In this document: positions 1-5,078 of the stretch, piece by piece
Layout: each line of letters opens with the position of its first letter
How positions within the stretch are numbered: the first letter of the stretch is position 1
Assembly (NCBI GenBank): GCA_039698075.1
Contig: JBDKTJ010000053.1
Coordinates: 1-9,053, forward strand
DNA length: 9,053 bases
Reading direction: 5' to 3'
Source of the DNA: JAJFVC01 sp039698075
GTDB taxonomy: Bacteria > Planctomycetota > Planctomycetia > Pirellulales > Thermoguttaceae
Translations under genes and position numbers: made by a program
The notes under the pieces: generated by a model
The model's database searches: none
Seen by the model: only the letters and a program-made list of their open reading frames with translations
What the model was told of the DNA's origin: nothing

Positions 1-911
1 CGGTGAGGCAGTGCCGCGTTTGGGTGCCTTGCGTCGAAGAGCGTCAGATCGAGTGCACCAAGTACGTGCGCGAGACCTGCGTCAAGAAGGTTCCGTACAC
101 GGTGTGCCGCATGGTGCCCGAGCAACGTGTCAAGACCTGCACCTATCAGGTTTGCACGATGGTCAAGGAACTCTGCGAGAAGCGGATTCCTTACACGGTG
201 TGCAAGATGGTGCCCGAGCAACGCGTGAAGACTTGCACCTACCAAGTGTGCAAGATGGTTCCCGAACAGCGCGTCAAGACGGTGTGCTGGAAGGAATGCC
301 ACATGGTCCGCGAGCAACGCGTGAAGACTTGCACCTACCAAGTGTGCAAGATGGTTCCTGAGCAGCGCGTCAAGACGGTGTGCTGGAAGGAATGCCACAT
401 GGTCCGCGAGAACTGCGTGAAGACCTGCACGTACAAGGTTTGCACGATGGTTCCCGAACAGCGCGTGAAGACTTGCACCTACCAAGTGTGCAAGATGGTT
501 CCTGAGCAACGCGTCAAGACCTGCACCTACCAAGTGTGCAAGATGGTTCCCGAGCAGCGCGTCAAGACGGTGTGCTGGAAGGAATGCCACATGGTCCGCG
601 AGAACTGCGTGAAGACCTGCACGTACAAGGTTTGCACGATGGTTCCCGAACAGCGCGTGAAGACCTGCACCTACAAGGTGCGGAAGATGGTGGAAGAGCA
701 ATGCGTCAAGCAAGTGCCGTACACGGTCTGCAAGCCGGTTTGCTACCAGAAGACCGTCAACTGCACGAAGCTGGTTCCGAAGCAAGTTGCGTACACAGTG
801 ACGAAGTGCGTGCCGGTGGTGGTTTGCAAGCAGGTTCCGGTGCAGGTTTGCTGCCCGGCTCCGACGTGCTGCGAAGCCCCGAAGGCCTGCGCTCCGGCCT
901 GCTGCAACTAA
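1..911 (+). CDS. Cys-rich YTV-motif repeat protein (5' end outside window)
   Basis: This reading frame is open from the window edge and ends at TAA 909-911. A GTG lies at position 3, but no signal peptide or ribosome site is visible, so the true start is probably upstream. The 302 visible residues contain 43 cysteines (about 14%). They are built from roughly 14 copies of a 16-residue unit with consensus CKMVPEQRVKTCTYQV; variant units end in VCWKE or PYTV. The motif YTV appears four times. The last 20 residues switch to a different Cys/Pro/Ala style that includes APKACAPA, which is also found in the gene at 8603. Proteins of this kind are known from planctomycetes (Rhodopirellula, Gemmata) as cell-wall-associated, presumably disulfide-crosslinked components. 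Location at the envelope is therefore family knowledge, and the crosslinking role is inference. A strong terminator follows, so this is the last gene of its transcript. Confidence 0.85.
   Translation, partial: VRQCRVWVPCVEERQIECTKYVRETCVKKVPYTVCRMVPEQRVKTCTYQVCTMVKELCEKRIPYTVCKMVPEQRVKTCTYQVCKMVPEQRVKTVCWKECHMVREQRVKTCTYQVCKMVPEQRVKTVCWKECHMVRENCVKTCTYKVCTMVPEQRVKTCTYQVCKMVPEQRVKTCTYQVCKMVPEQRVKTVCWKECHMVRENCVKTCTYKVCTMVPEQRVKTCTYKVRKMVEEQCVKQVPYTVCKPVCYQKTVNCTKLVPKQVAYTVTKCVPVVVCKQVPVQVCCPAPTCCEAPKACAPACCN
216..690 (+). repeat. 48-bp tandem repeats inside the YTV gene
   Basis: The central part of the gene is a head-to-tail array of 48-bp units, each encoding 16 residues. Some units are organised into a higher-order 192-bp (four-unit) period: positions 360-472 and 552-664 are identical over 113 bp, with the first differences at 359/551 and 473/665. 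Near-identity at the DNA level, including synonymous sites, points to recent duplication or gene conversion rather than to protein-level selection alone. Confidence 0.9.
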
Positions 912-936
912 GCGACGGGACGTGATTGCGACAAAA

Positions 937-960
937 GCCTTCCGTCGACCGGAGGAAGGC
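937..960 (+). other. small stem-loop after the YTV gene
   Basis: GCCTTCC (937-943) and GGAAGGC (954-960) are perfect reverse complements with a 10-nt loop. No T-run follows, so it is probably a 3'-end protecting or accessory hairpin upstream of the stronger terminator at 977, not a terminator itself. Confidence 0.4.
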
Positions 961-976
961 CTGGCCTAGAACGATT

Positions 977-1024
977 CGGCGGCCGAACGCTGTGCAAGCA
1001 GGTTCGGCCGCCGTTTTTGTTTTC
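977..1024 (+). terminator. strong intrinsic terminator of the YTV gene
   Basis: CGGCGGCCGAAC (977-988) pairs perfectly with GTTCGGCCGCCG (1002-1013), a 12-bp GC-rich stem with a 13-nt loop. TTTTTGTTTTC follows directly. This is a textbook rho-independent terminator about 65 nt after the stop at 911. Confidence 0.93.
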
Positions 1025-1054
1025 TTGGGGGAAGCGAAGCGTGCAATGGACGCC

Positions 1055-1083
1055 TTGACAGTCGGGGCGACAACGAATAAATT
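1055..1083 (+). promoter_or_regulatory. sigma-70-type promoter of tRNA-Ala
   Basis: A perfect -35 TTGACA (1055-1060) is followed after exactly 17 bp by TAAATT (1078-1083, 4 of 6 matches to TATAAT). Transcription should begin near 1090, about 50 nt before the tRNA body. Confidence 0.75.
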
Positions 1084-1141
1084 ACGAGTCTGCGATGTGG
1101 GAAACCGAGCCAGACTGAGTGGTGAGGGGGCCCGCAATTGC

Positions 1142-1214
1142 GGGGGATTAGCTCAGTTGGGAGAGCGATAGCATGGCATGCTATAGGTCAGGGGTTCGAG
1201 CCCCCTATCCTCCA
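1142..1214 (+). tRNA. tRNA-Ala (anticodon GGC)
   Basis: The full cloverleaf can be drawn by hand. The acceptor arm is GGGGGAT (1142-1148) with ATCCTCC (1207-1213). The D arm is GCTC/GAGC around an 8-nt loop. The anticodon stem ATAGC/GCTAT (1168-1172/1180-1184) encloses the loop ATGGCAT with anticodon GGC at 1175-1177. The T arm is AGGGG/CCCCT around TTCGAGC, and the discriminator is A1214. The third acceptor pair is G·U, the known identity element for alanyl-tRNA synthetase, which agrees with a GGC anticodon reading GCC/GCU. The gene does not encode CCA: CTA follows A1214, so the end must be added by CCA-adding enzyme. It has its own promoter and terminator. Confidence 0.97.
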
Positions 1215-1220
1215 CTAAAT

Positions 1221-1258
1221 AAAGCCTTATGTAACAATGCGTTACGTAAGGCTTTTTT
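1221..1258 (+). terminator. intrinsic terminator of tRNA-Ala
   Basis: AAAGCCTTATGTAAC (1221-1235) pairs with GTTACGTAAGGCTTT (1241-1255) as a 15-bp stem containing one T·G wobble and a 5-nt loop. The T-run continues to 1258. It begins seven bases after the tRNA body. Confidence 0.93.
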
Positions 1259-1290
1259 CGTTTGCCTAGAGGATAGGACACGTGGCTTGC

Positions 1291-1305
1291 CCCACCTTGA
1301 GTGGG
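1291..1305 (+). other. small hairpin upstream of DUF2971 gene
   Basis: CCCAC (1291-1295) and GTGGG (1301-1305) form a perfect 5-bp stem around CTTGA. It lies in the otherwise featureless 1259-1387 interval before the DUF2971 gene. Its function is unknown and it may be chance. I see no convincing promoter hexamer pair for that gene here. Confidence 0.25.
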
Positions 1306-1387
1306 ACAATGTTGTTGTCGCGCTCACGTTGGCTCTTGCGTCAATCCGTGAGGGAATCTCAGGTTACGGCCACAAAGGGATAACGAC

Positions 1388-2158
1388 ATGATATTGCCCG
1401 ATGTCAAGCACTTGTACATCTACAAACCGGCGAACCAGTTTACGGAGAGGATATTCCAGAACATGTGCCTTTGGTCGGCGAAGCCGAAACGATTCAACGA
1501 CCCATTCGACTGCGACTTGGAGGTCACTAAAGGCATCACAGAGGAGGACATGATGGACACCGTCCACGCACTATACGGGCAGTGTGAAAAATGGCCGCCA
1601 GGGATCACCAAGTTCGTCGATTCGATCGTTGACAAGGGCGGGAAGTTCACCCAGGCCGAGCGCGCCCGACTCGACCAAGAGATTCAGACGGTCATTGACG
1701 ACAACAATAATTCGGGCGTCGTGTGTCTGTCGGAGGTCAACGATTCAATCCTCATGTGGTCGCATTACGCGCAGCACCACACTGGCGTCTGCATCGAGTT
1801 TGAGCGCACGCCTAATAGTTGGCTGGGCGATCCAGAGATTTGCATGCCGGTCCAGTACAGCTCGAAGTACCCGGTGATAGACTTCGGCAAGATGCTCCTA
1901 AACCGTGACGGCCAGACCCTCAACCTTATGATGCGGTACAAAGCGGACTGCTGGGCCTACGAGAAGGAATGGCGAGTGATTACCGACCACGGCGACAAGC
2001 CGTGCGCCCTGGTAGGAAACATCTCCAAGGTGATCTTTGGTCTACGGACGACGGATGCGACCCGAGCCGCTATTCAAGCCTTGTGCAATACGAAAGGCAT
2101 TCGCACCGTGCAAGCGGCAAGAGCGCCGAGAGAGTTTAGGATTGTCATACCCGACTAA
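1388..2158 (+). CDS. DUF2971-family protein of unknown function
   Basis: This 256-residue protein starts at ATG 1388, with AAGGGA at 1375-1380 as a suitably spaced ribosome site. I recognise the DUF2971 pattern by its blocks. The N-terminal LYIYKP is followed by LWSAKPKRFNDPFDCDLE (residues 28-45). The central stretch has CLSEVNDSILMWSHYA (113-128) and HTGVCIEF (131-138). VQYSSKYP lies at 155-162, and the C-terminal core contains YKADCWAYEKEWRV (184-197) and VIFGLR (215-220). Length and block order are typical of a complete member. No transmembrane segment or signal is seen, so it should be cytoplasmic. The biochemical role of the family is not established to my knowledge; it is scattered among bacteria as an accessory gene. 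Here it stands alone between a tRNA and a transposase element, which fits acquired cargo, but no integrase or attachment repeat is visible. Confidence 0.85.
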   Translation: MILPDVKHLYIYKPANQFTERIFQNMCLWSAKPKRFNDPFDCDLEVTKGITEEDMMDTVHALYGQCEKWPPGITKFVDSIVDKGGKFTQAERARLDQEIQTVIDDNNNSGVVCLSEVNDSILMWSHYAQHHTGVCIEFERTPNSWLGDPEICMPVQYSSKYPVIDFGKMLLNRDGQTLNLMMRYKADCWAYEKEWRVITDHGDKPCALVGNISKVIFGLRTTDATRAAIQALCNTKGIRTVQAARAPREFRIVIPD

Positions 2159-2171
2159 CCAAACGCCAGTT

Positions 2172-2193
2172 GACGCTAAAAGGACGCTAAAAG
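2172..2193 (+). repeat. 11-bp tandem repeat at left edge of RAYT element
   Basis: GACGCTAAAAG occurs twice back to back (2172-2182 and 2183-2193). The second copy runs into the 16-bp inverted repeat. On the other side of the transposase, ACGCT recurs twice, each time preceded by a T-run (TTTACGCT at 2945-2952 and 2962-2969). Together these mark the outer zones of the element. Confidence 0.7.
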
Positions 2194-2207
2194 GGGTCGG
2201 GAGTCTT
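2192..2207 (+). repeat. left inverted repeat of RAYT element
   Basis: AGGGGTCGGGAGTCTT is the exact reverse complement of 2928-2943 on the far side of the transposase gene. It lies six bases upstream of the -35 box of the transposase promoter. It is probably the REP-like recognition sequence of the neighbouring transposase. Confidence 0.85.
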
Positions 2208-2212
2208 TTCTG

Positions 2213-2241
2213 TTGACAGGATTTTAGGAATTTGGTATTCT
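2213..2241 (+). promoter_or_regulatory. promoter of the RAYT gene, predicted leaderless
   Basis: TTGACA (2213-2218), a 17-bp spacer and TATTCT (2236-2241) make a strong sigma-70-type promoter. The -10 box ends only 7 bp before the ATG at 2249, so the expected transcription start falls on or next to the start codon. No Shine-Dalgarno sequence is present. A leaderless message is inferred. Confidence 0.7.
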
Positions 2242-2248
2242 CCTGCAC

Positions 2249-2929
2249 ATGCCACGACGATTGCGAGTTTCGACTGGAGGATATGCCTACCACGTGCTGA
2301 ATCAAGCCGTGGGGCGGATGCGCCTTTTTGGCAGGCAGCGGGATTTTGAGGCGTTTGAGGAGATCATCGGGCAGGCGAAGTCGCGCGTGCCGATGCGGGT
2401 GTTGGCGTGGTGCGTCATGCCCGCCCACTGGCATTTCGTGCTCTGGCCGCGGGGCAACGGCGATCTGTCGGAGTTCATGCGGTGGCTGACGGTTACGCAC
2501 ACGCAACGTTGGCGCGCGGCCCATCGCACGGTGGGCACAGGCCCGTTGTATCAGGGGCGATTCAAGTCGTTCCCGATCCAGAAAGACGATCATCTGCTGG
2601 CGGTGCTGCGTTACGTGGAGCGAAATCCGTTGCGGGCCAATCTGGTCGACGAGGCCGAAGCGTGGCGGTGGTCGAGTCTTTGGCATCGCATGGACGGCAA
2701 CAAGGCGGGGCTTGTGGACGACGGCCCGCTGGCGTTGCCGCGACGTTGGCGGCAGCATGTTGAGAAGCCGCAGACGGAAGCGGAGTTGGAAGCGTTGCAG
2801 CGGTCTGTCGTGCGAGGTTCGCCGTTTGGCGATCCATCGTGGCAGCAGCGAACGGCGAAGCGATTGGGTCTGCAATCGACGTTGCGTGCTCGCGGTCGTC
2901 CGCGTAAAACGCCCCCGACGGCAAAATAA
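2249..2929 (+). CDS. REP-associated tyrosine transposase (RAYT, IS200-like Y1 family)
   Basis: This single-strand DNA transposase of the HUH/Y1 type has 226 residues, the usual length for a RAYT. The N-terminus PRRLRVSTGGYAYHVLNQA is characteristic. The metal-binding HUH motif is VMPAHWHFVLWP (residues 57-67), with histidines at 60 and 62; MPAHWH replaces the commoner MPNHxH. PLYQGRFKSFPIQ (99-111) and RYVERNPLRANLV (121-133) follow, and Tyr122 is the likely catalytic tyrosine. WRWSSLW (139-145) and a basic tail ending RGRPRK (215-220) complete the family pattern. RAYTs are domesticated relatives of IS200/IS605 transposases that act on REP hairpins. Here a perfect 16-bp inverted repeat flanks the gene and its right copy overlaps the stop codon. 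The frame and all motifs look intact, so the protein is probably functional. The start at 2249 fits the motif alignment and the promoter position. Confidence 0.95.
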   Translation: MPRRLRVSTGGYAYHVLNQAVGRMRLFGRQRDFEAFEEIIGQAKSRVPMRVLAWCVMPAHWHFVLWPRGNGDLSEFMRWLTVTHTQRWRAAHRTVGTGPLYQGRFKSFPIQKDDHLLAVLRYVERNPLRANLVDEAEAWRWSSLWHRMDGNKAGLVDDGPLALPRRWRQHVEKPQTEAELEALQRSVVRGSPFGDPSWQQRTAKRLGLQSTLRARGRPRKTPPTAK

Positions 2930-2943
2930 GACTCCCGACCCCT
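2928..2943 (-). repeat. right inverted repeat of RAYT element
   Basis: AAGACTCCCGACCCCT on the + strand is the exact reverse complement of 2192-2207. Its first two bases are the last two bases of the transposase stop codon TAA (2927-2929). The repeat is therefore locked to the gene end. Confidence 0.85.
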
Positions 2944-2969
2944 GTTTACGCTCGATCCCTTTTTACGCT

Positions 2970-4904
2970 ATGGTCCAAACCCTTCTTAAGCGGGGCGCTG
3001 ATCTGCTCAGCGTCGGCGTCATCGTGCTCTTGGCGGCCTACGGTGTCTTTTGCCTGCCCTATCGGTTTCCGCCCTCGGAGGTGACCCAATCGCTGGCCTA
3101 TCTGGTGGGCTTCAACAATCGCGTGGGCGTGATGGCGGCGATTTTGGCGGTCGGGTTGTTGACGCTGCGCGCGATCTTTTGGTCCAGCGATTCGCCGGAG
3201 CGCGTCGACGGACTGTTCAATGTCGGCCACGAAAAGTCTCAACGGCGTTTTCCGTCGATGCCCGTGTCGATCTTGTTTTTCTTCATCGCGGTGTATCTCG
3301 TGGTGCAGATCGCGGTGTACCTTTGCGTGCCGAGTCTGACGATGTGGGGCGAAACGATCAGTTGCCTTCCGCGTTTGGAACTGGGCTGGAGATACCACCT
3401 TCCGCTTTACCGTGAAATCGATTGGGCCTACGGTCCGACGCTCTTTTATCTGCCGGTGGTCGCGATTGAAATTGGGTGGGGCTTCGGCGTCAATCCCGAG
3501 GTTTCCTACCTTGTAAGTCTCGGCCTTGCGACGATCGTCGGTCTGTGGCTGCTGTTCTATGTGGTGGACAGTTTTCGGGTGAAGGCGTGGGCGCGCGTGT
3601 TGATTTTCAGCGTGGCGGCGATTTGCTGCTGCAATGACAGTTTGGGCGTCAACTACACGTTGTTGCGGTTCATGCTGCCGTACGCCGCGATTCTCTTCGT
3701 GCATCGTCGTTTGGAGAAGACAGACGACGTCGGCGATGGTCGCGACGCGCTAAGGCCCCGCCCCAAAACCACGAATCCAGACTCCCGCGGCCGGAAAATA
3801 GGGAAGCGTCGAACGGTTTTGGAATCGGCCCTCAAGGCGTGCGGCTGGTGTTTCGTGTGTGCGTTGGCGGTGTTGTCCGTTTCCGTGGAGATCGGATTGG
3901 CGTATGTGGCGGCCCAGCTCGCCTACGCGATGTACCGCGGTTGGTTCGGCCATCGCTATTGGTATTGGACGATTCTGGCGACGGCGGCCGCTCCGGTCGC
4001 GATTTTTCTGGCGTTTCCGGGCTGCTTTCAGTCCATGGCGGCGTTTTCCAAGGGAGGAAACGCGTTCCCGATTCTTCCCGGTCCGCATATTGTCTTCTAT
4101 TTGGCGTGTCTGTTTTGGGTCGTGCCGATCGTGCTGAAGGCTTGTGCGACTCGGCAACCTCATGCCGGCACGCCCTTGCTGTTGGCCTGGGCGGTCATGG
4201 CGGTGATGCTGGTTGCGCCGGTGTTGGGGCGGTGCGATTTCGGCCATGTGATGTTCAACGGGCTTGGGCTCTTTTTGTTGGTTTTTGTCGTCTTGTGCAA
4301 GAATCATCCTCGTTGGGTTTCGATCTATGCCGCGTCGGTGGTCCTGTTGTTCAGCGTCCTCGCCAGCGTGTTGTCGATGATCTATGCCTCTCATGACGGG
4401 GGCCAACTTGCTTCGGTCTTGGCGACGTTCGGCGGATCGCCCAAGGTTCTCGACATCCAACCGAGTCTGTTGGTGTCCGGGCTGGAATTGGAGAAATATG
4501 AAAAAATCGCAGTCCCGTTCAGCATCGATTTTGGTACGCGGAAATGGCTGATCGAAACCGGCCGATTCTTGCCGCAGCACCATCCGGACCACGTGAACGT
4601 CTTGTCGCCGGCCGATCTTGAGAGGAGACTGCAAGGGCTTTCGAAGGCCGACGCGGTGCTGGTCCCGGAACAAACTCTCGCGTTCAGGGGAATGAGCGAA
4701 AGCCAGTTTCAGGATGTCAAAAAAAAGCAGATCGCCATGGACGAAAAGTGGAACGCTGTGACGGCGGGCATTTTGCTTTGCTGTCCGACCTCGTTCAAAA
4801 CGCAGCAGACGCCGTTTCTTCCCAGACTCGAAGAGGCGCGTTACATCGCGGCCCATTTCACGCCCTGCCGGAAATACCGCGGTTGGGTGTTGTTTGTGAA
4901 GTGA
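2970..4904 (+). CDS. large polytopic membrane protein, possibly GT-C-like
   Basis: From ATG 2970 this is a 644-residue protein. Hydrophobic segments are clear near residues 12-29, 51-70, 98-119, 157-173, 178-199, 208-221, 232-245, 291-319, 331-349, 372-390, 402-418, 431-443 and 449-471, followed by a soluble C-terminal domain (about 475-644). Two motifs resemble those of membrane glycosyltransferases of the GT-C fold: YREIDWAYGP (147-156) in the first large loop, and VLGRCDFGH (418-426). That would imply transfer of sugars from lipid-linked donors on the outer face of the membrane; this is inference at modest confidence. A charged, Pro/Arg-rich loop (248-282) interrupts the membrane part. The frame continues upstream of 2970 inside the transposase gene, but that stretch is a shadow, and residues from 2970 onward begin a normal first membrane helix. 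No ribosome site precedes the ATG, which abuts the RAYT border. Confidence 0.75.
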   Translation: MVQTLLKRGADLLSVGVIVLLAAYGVFCLPYRFPPSEVTQSLAYLVGFNNRVGVMAAILAVGLLTLRAIFWSSDSPERVDGLFNVGHEKSQRRFPSMPVSILFFFIAVYLVVQIAVYLCVPSLTMWGETISCLPRLELGWRYHLPLYREIDWAYGPTLFYLPVVAIEIGWGFGVNPEVSYLVSLGLATIVGLWLLFYVVDSFRVKAWARVLIFSVAAICCCNDSLGVNYTLLRFMLPYAAILFVHRRLEKTDDVGDGRDALRPRPKTTNPDSRGRKIGKRRTVLESALKACGWCFVCALAVLSVSVEIGLAYVAAQLAYAMYRGWFGHRYWYWTILATAAAPVAIFLAFPGCFQSMAAFSKGGNAFPILPGPHIVFYLACLFWVVPIVLKACATRQPHAGTPLLLAWAVMAVMLVAPVLGRCDFGHVMFNGLGLFLLVFVVLCKNHPRWVSIYAASVVLLFSVLASVLSMIYASHDGGQLASVLATFGGSPKVLDIQPSLLVSGLELEKYEKIAVPFSIDFGTRKWLIETGRFLPQHHPDHVNVLSPADLERRLQGLSKADAVLVPEQTLAFRGMSESQFQDVKKKQIAMDEKWNAVTAGILLCCPTSFKTQQTPFLPRLEEARYIAAHFTPCRKYRGWVLFVK

Positions 4905-4955
4905 AGCGGGGGCGGGAAAAGGGCCTCGGACGTTCGGCGGCCGTTCAACCCAAGT

Positions 4956-4983
4956 GTCCTTTCGCGGAAATATCGTCCTTTCG
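4956..4983 (+). repeat. 9-bp direct repeat upstream of the DHOD-like gene
   Basis: GTCCTTTCG occurs at 4956-4964 and again at 4975-4983, about two helical turns apart (19 bp start to start). It lies 34-61 bp upstream of a perfect TATAAT. This spacing would suit an activator site, but no regulator is known here. The second copy also forms GTCC-TTTC-GGAC. Confidence 0.35.
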
Positions 4984-4990
4984 GACCAAC

Positions 4991-5022
4991 TTGCGCTGGT
5001 CGGCTTGCCTCCGCCCTATAAT
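4991..5022 (+). promoter_or_regulatory. candidate promoter for the DHOD-like/ADH pair
   Basis: TATAAT at 5017-5022 is a perfect -10 box. The best upstream match is TTGCGC (4991-4996), with an unusually long 20-bp spacer, so the -35 is weak and the promoter may depend on an activator. A start near 5029 would give a leader of about 50 nt before ATG 5079. Confidence 0.5.
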
Positions 5023-5078
5023 TTTCGCGGTATGCGGAGACTCCGTCCTTCCCCCCAAAAAACCGCGGAGGCGCGATC

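Larger units (their letters stand above)
2172..2969 (+). mobile_element. RAYT element with flanking repeats
   Basis: The proposed unit runs from the left 11-bp direct repeats through the inverted repeat, promoter, transposase gene and right inverted repeat to the second TTTACGCT at 2962-2969. Outer limits are estimated from where the symmetric and repeated sequence stops. There is no clear target-site duplication, which is expected because Y1 transposases do not make one. The element sits between the stop of the DUF2971 gene and the start codon of the membrane protein gene. Confidence 0.65.

Noticed and set aside
216..690. CRISPR-like array
   Set aside because: The repeats are contiguous 48-bp coding units without spacers, in frame throughout a protein gene.
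11..925. Overlapping frames inside the YTV gene (11-361, 536-925)
   Set aside because: They stay open only because the 48-bp repeat keeps the same phase, and carry no independent start signals.
1195..2158. tRNA 3' end as attachment site of an integrated element
   Set aside because: I found no second copy of the T-arm/acceptor sequence downstream in the window and no integrase gene.
2712..2969. Upstream in-frame extension of the membrane protein into the RAYT gene
   Set aside because: The extension is an Arg-rich out-of-frame reading of the transposase 3' half. The hydrophobic N-terminus begins naturally at ATG 2970.
2159..2980. CCAAAC at 2159-2164 and 2975-2980 as a target-site duplication of the RAYT element
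   Set aside because: A six-base match in two 20-base windows is not rare by chance, and Y1/HUH transposases do not normally generate duplications.
3750..4856. 368-codon open frame on the - strand
   Set aside because: Antisense to the membrane protein gene; His/Arg/Gln-rich product with no domain. The + strand frame has clear membrane helices.
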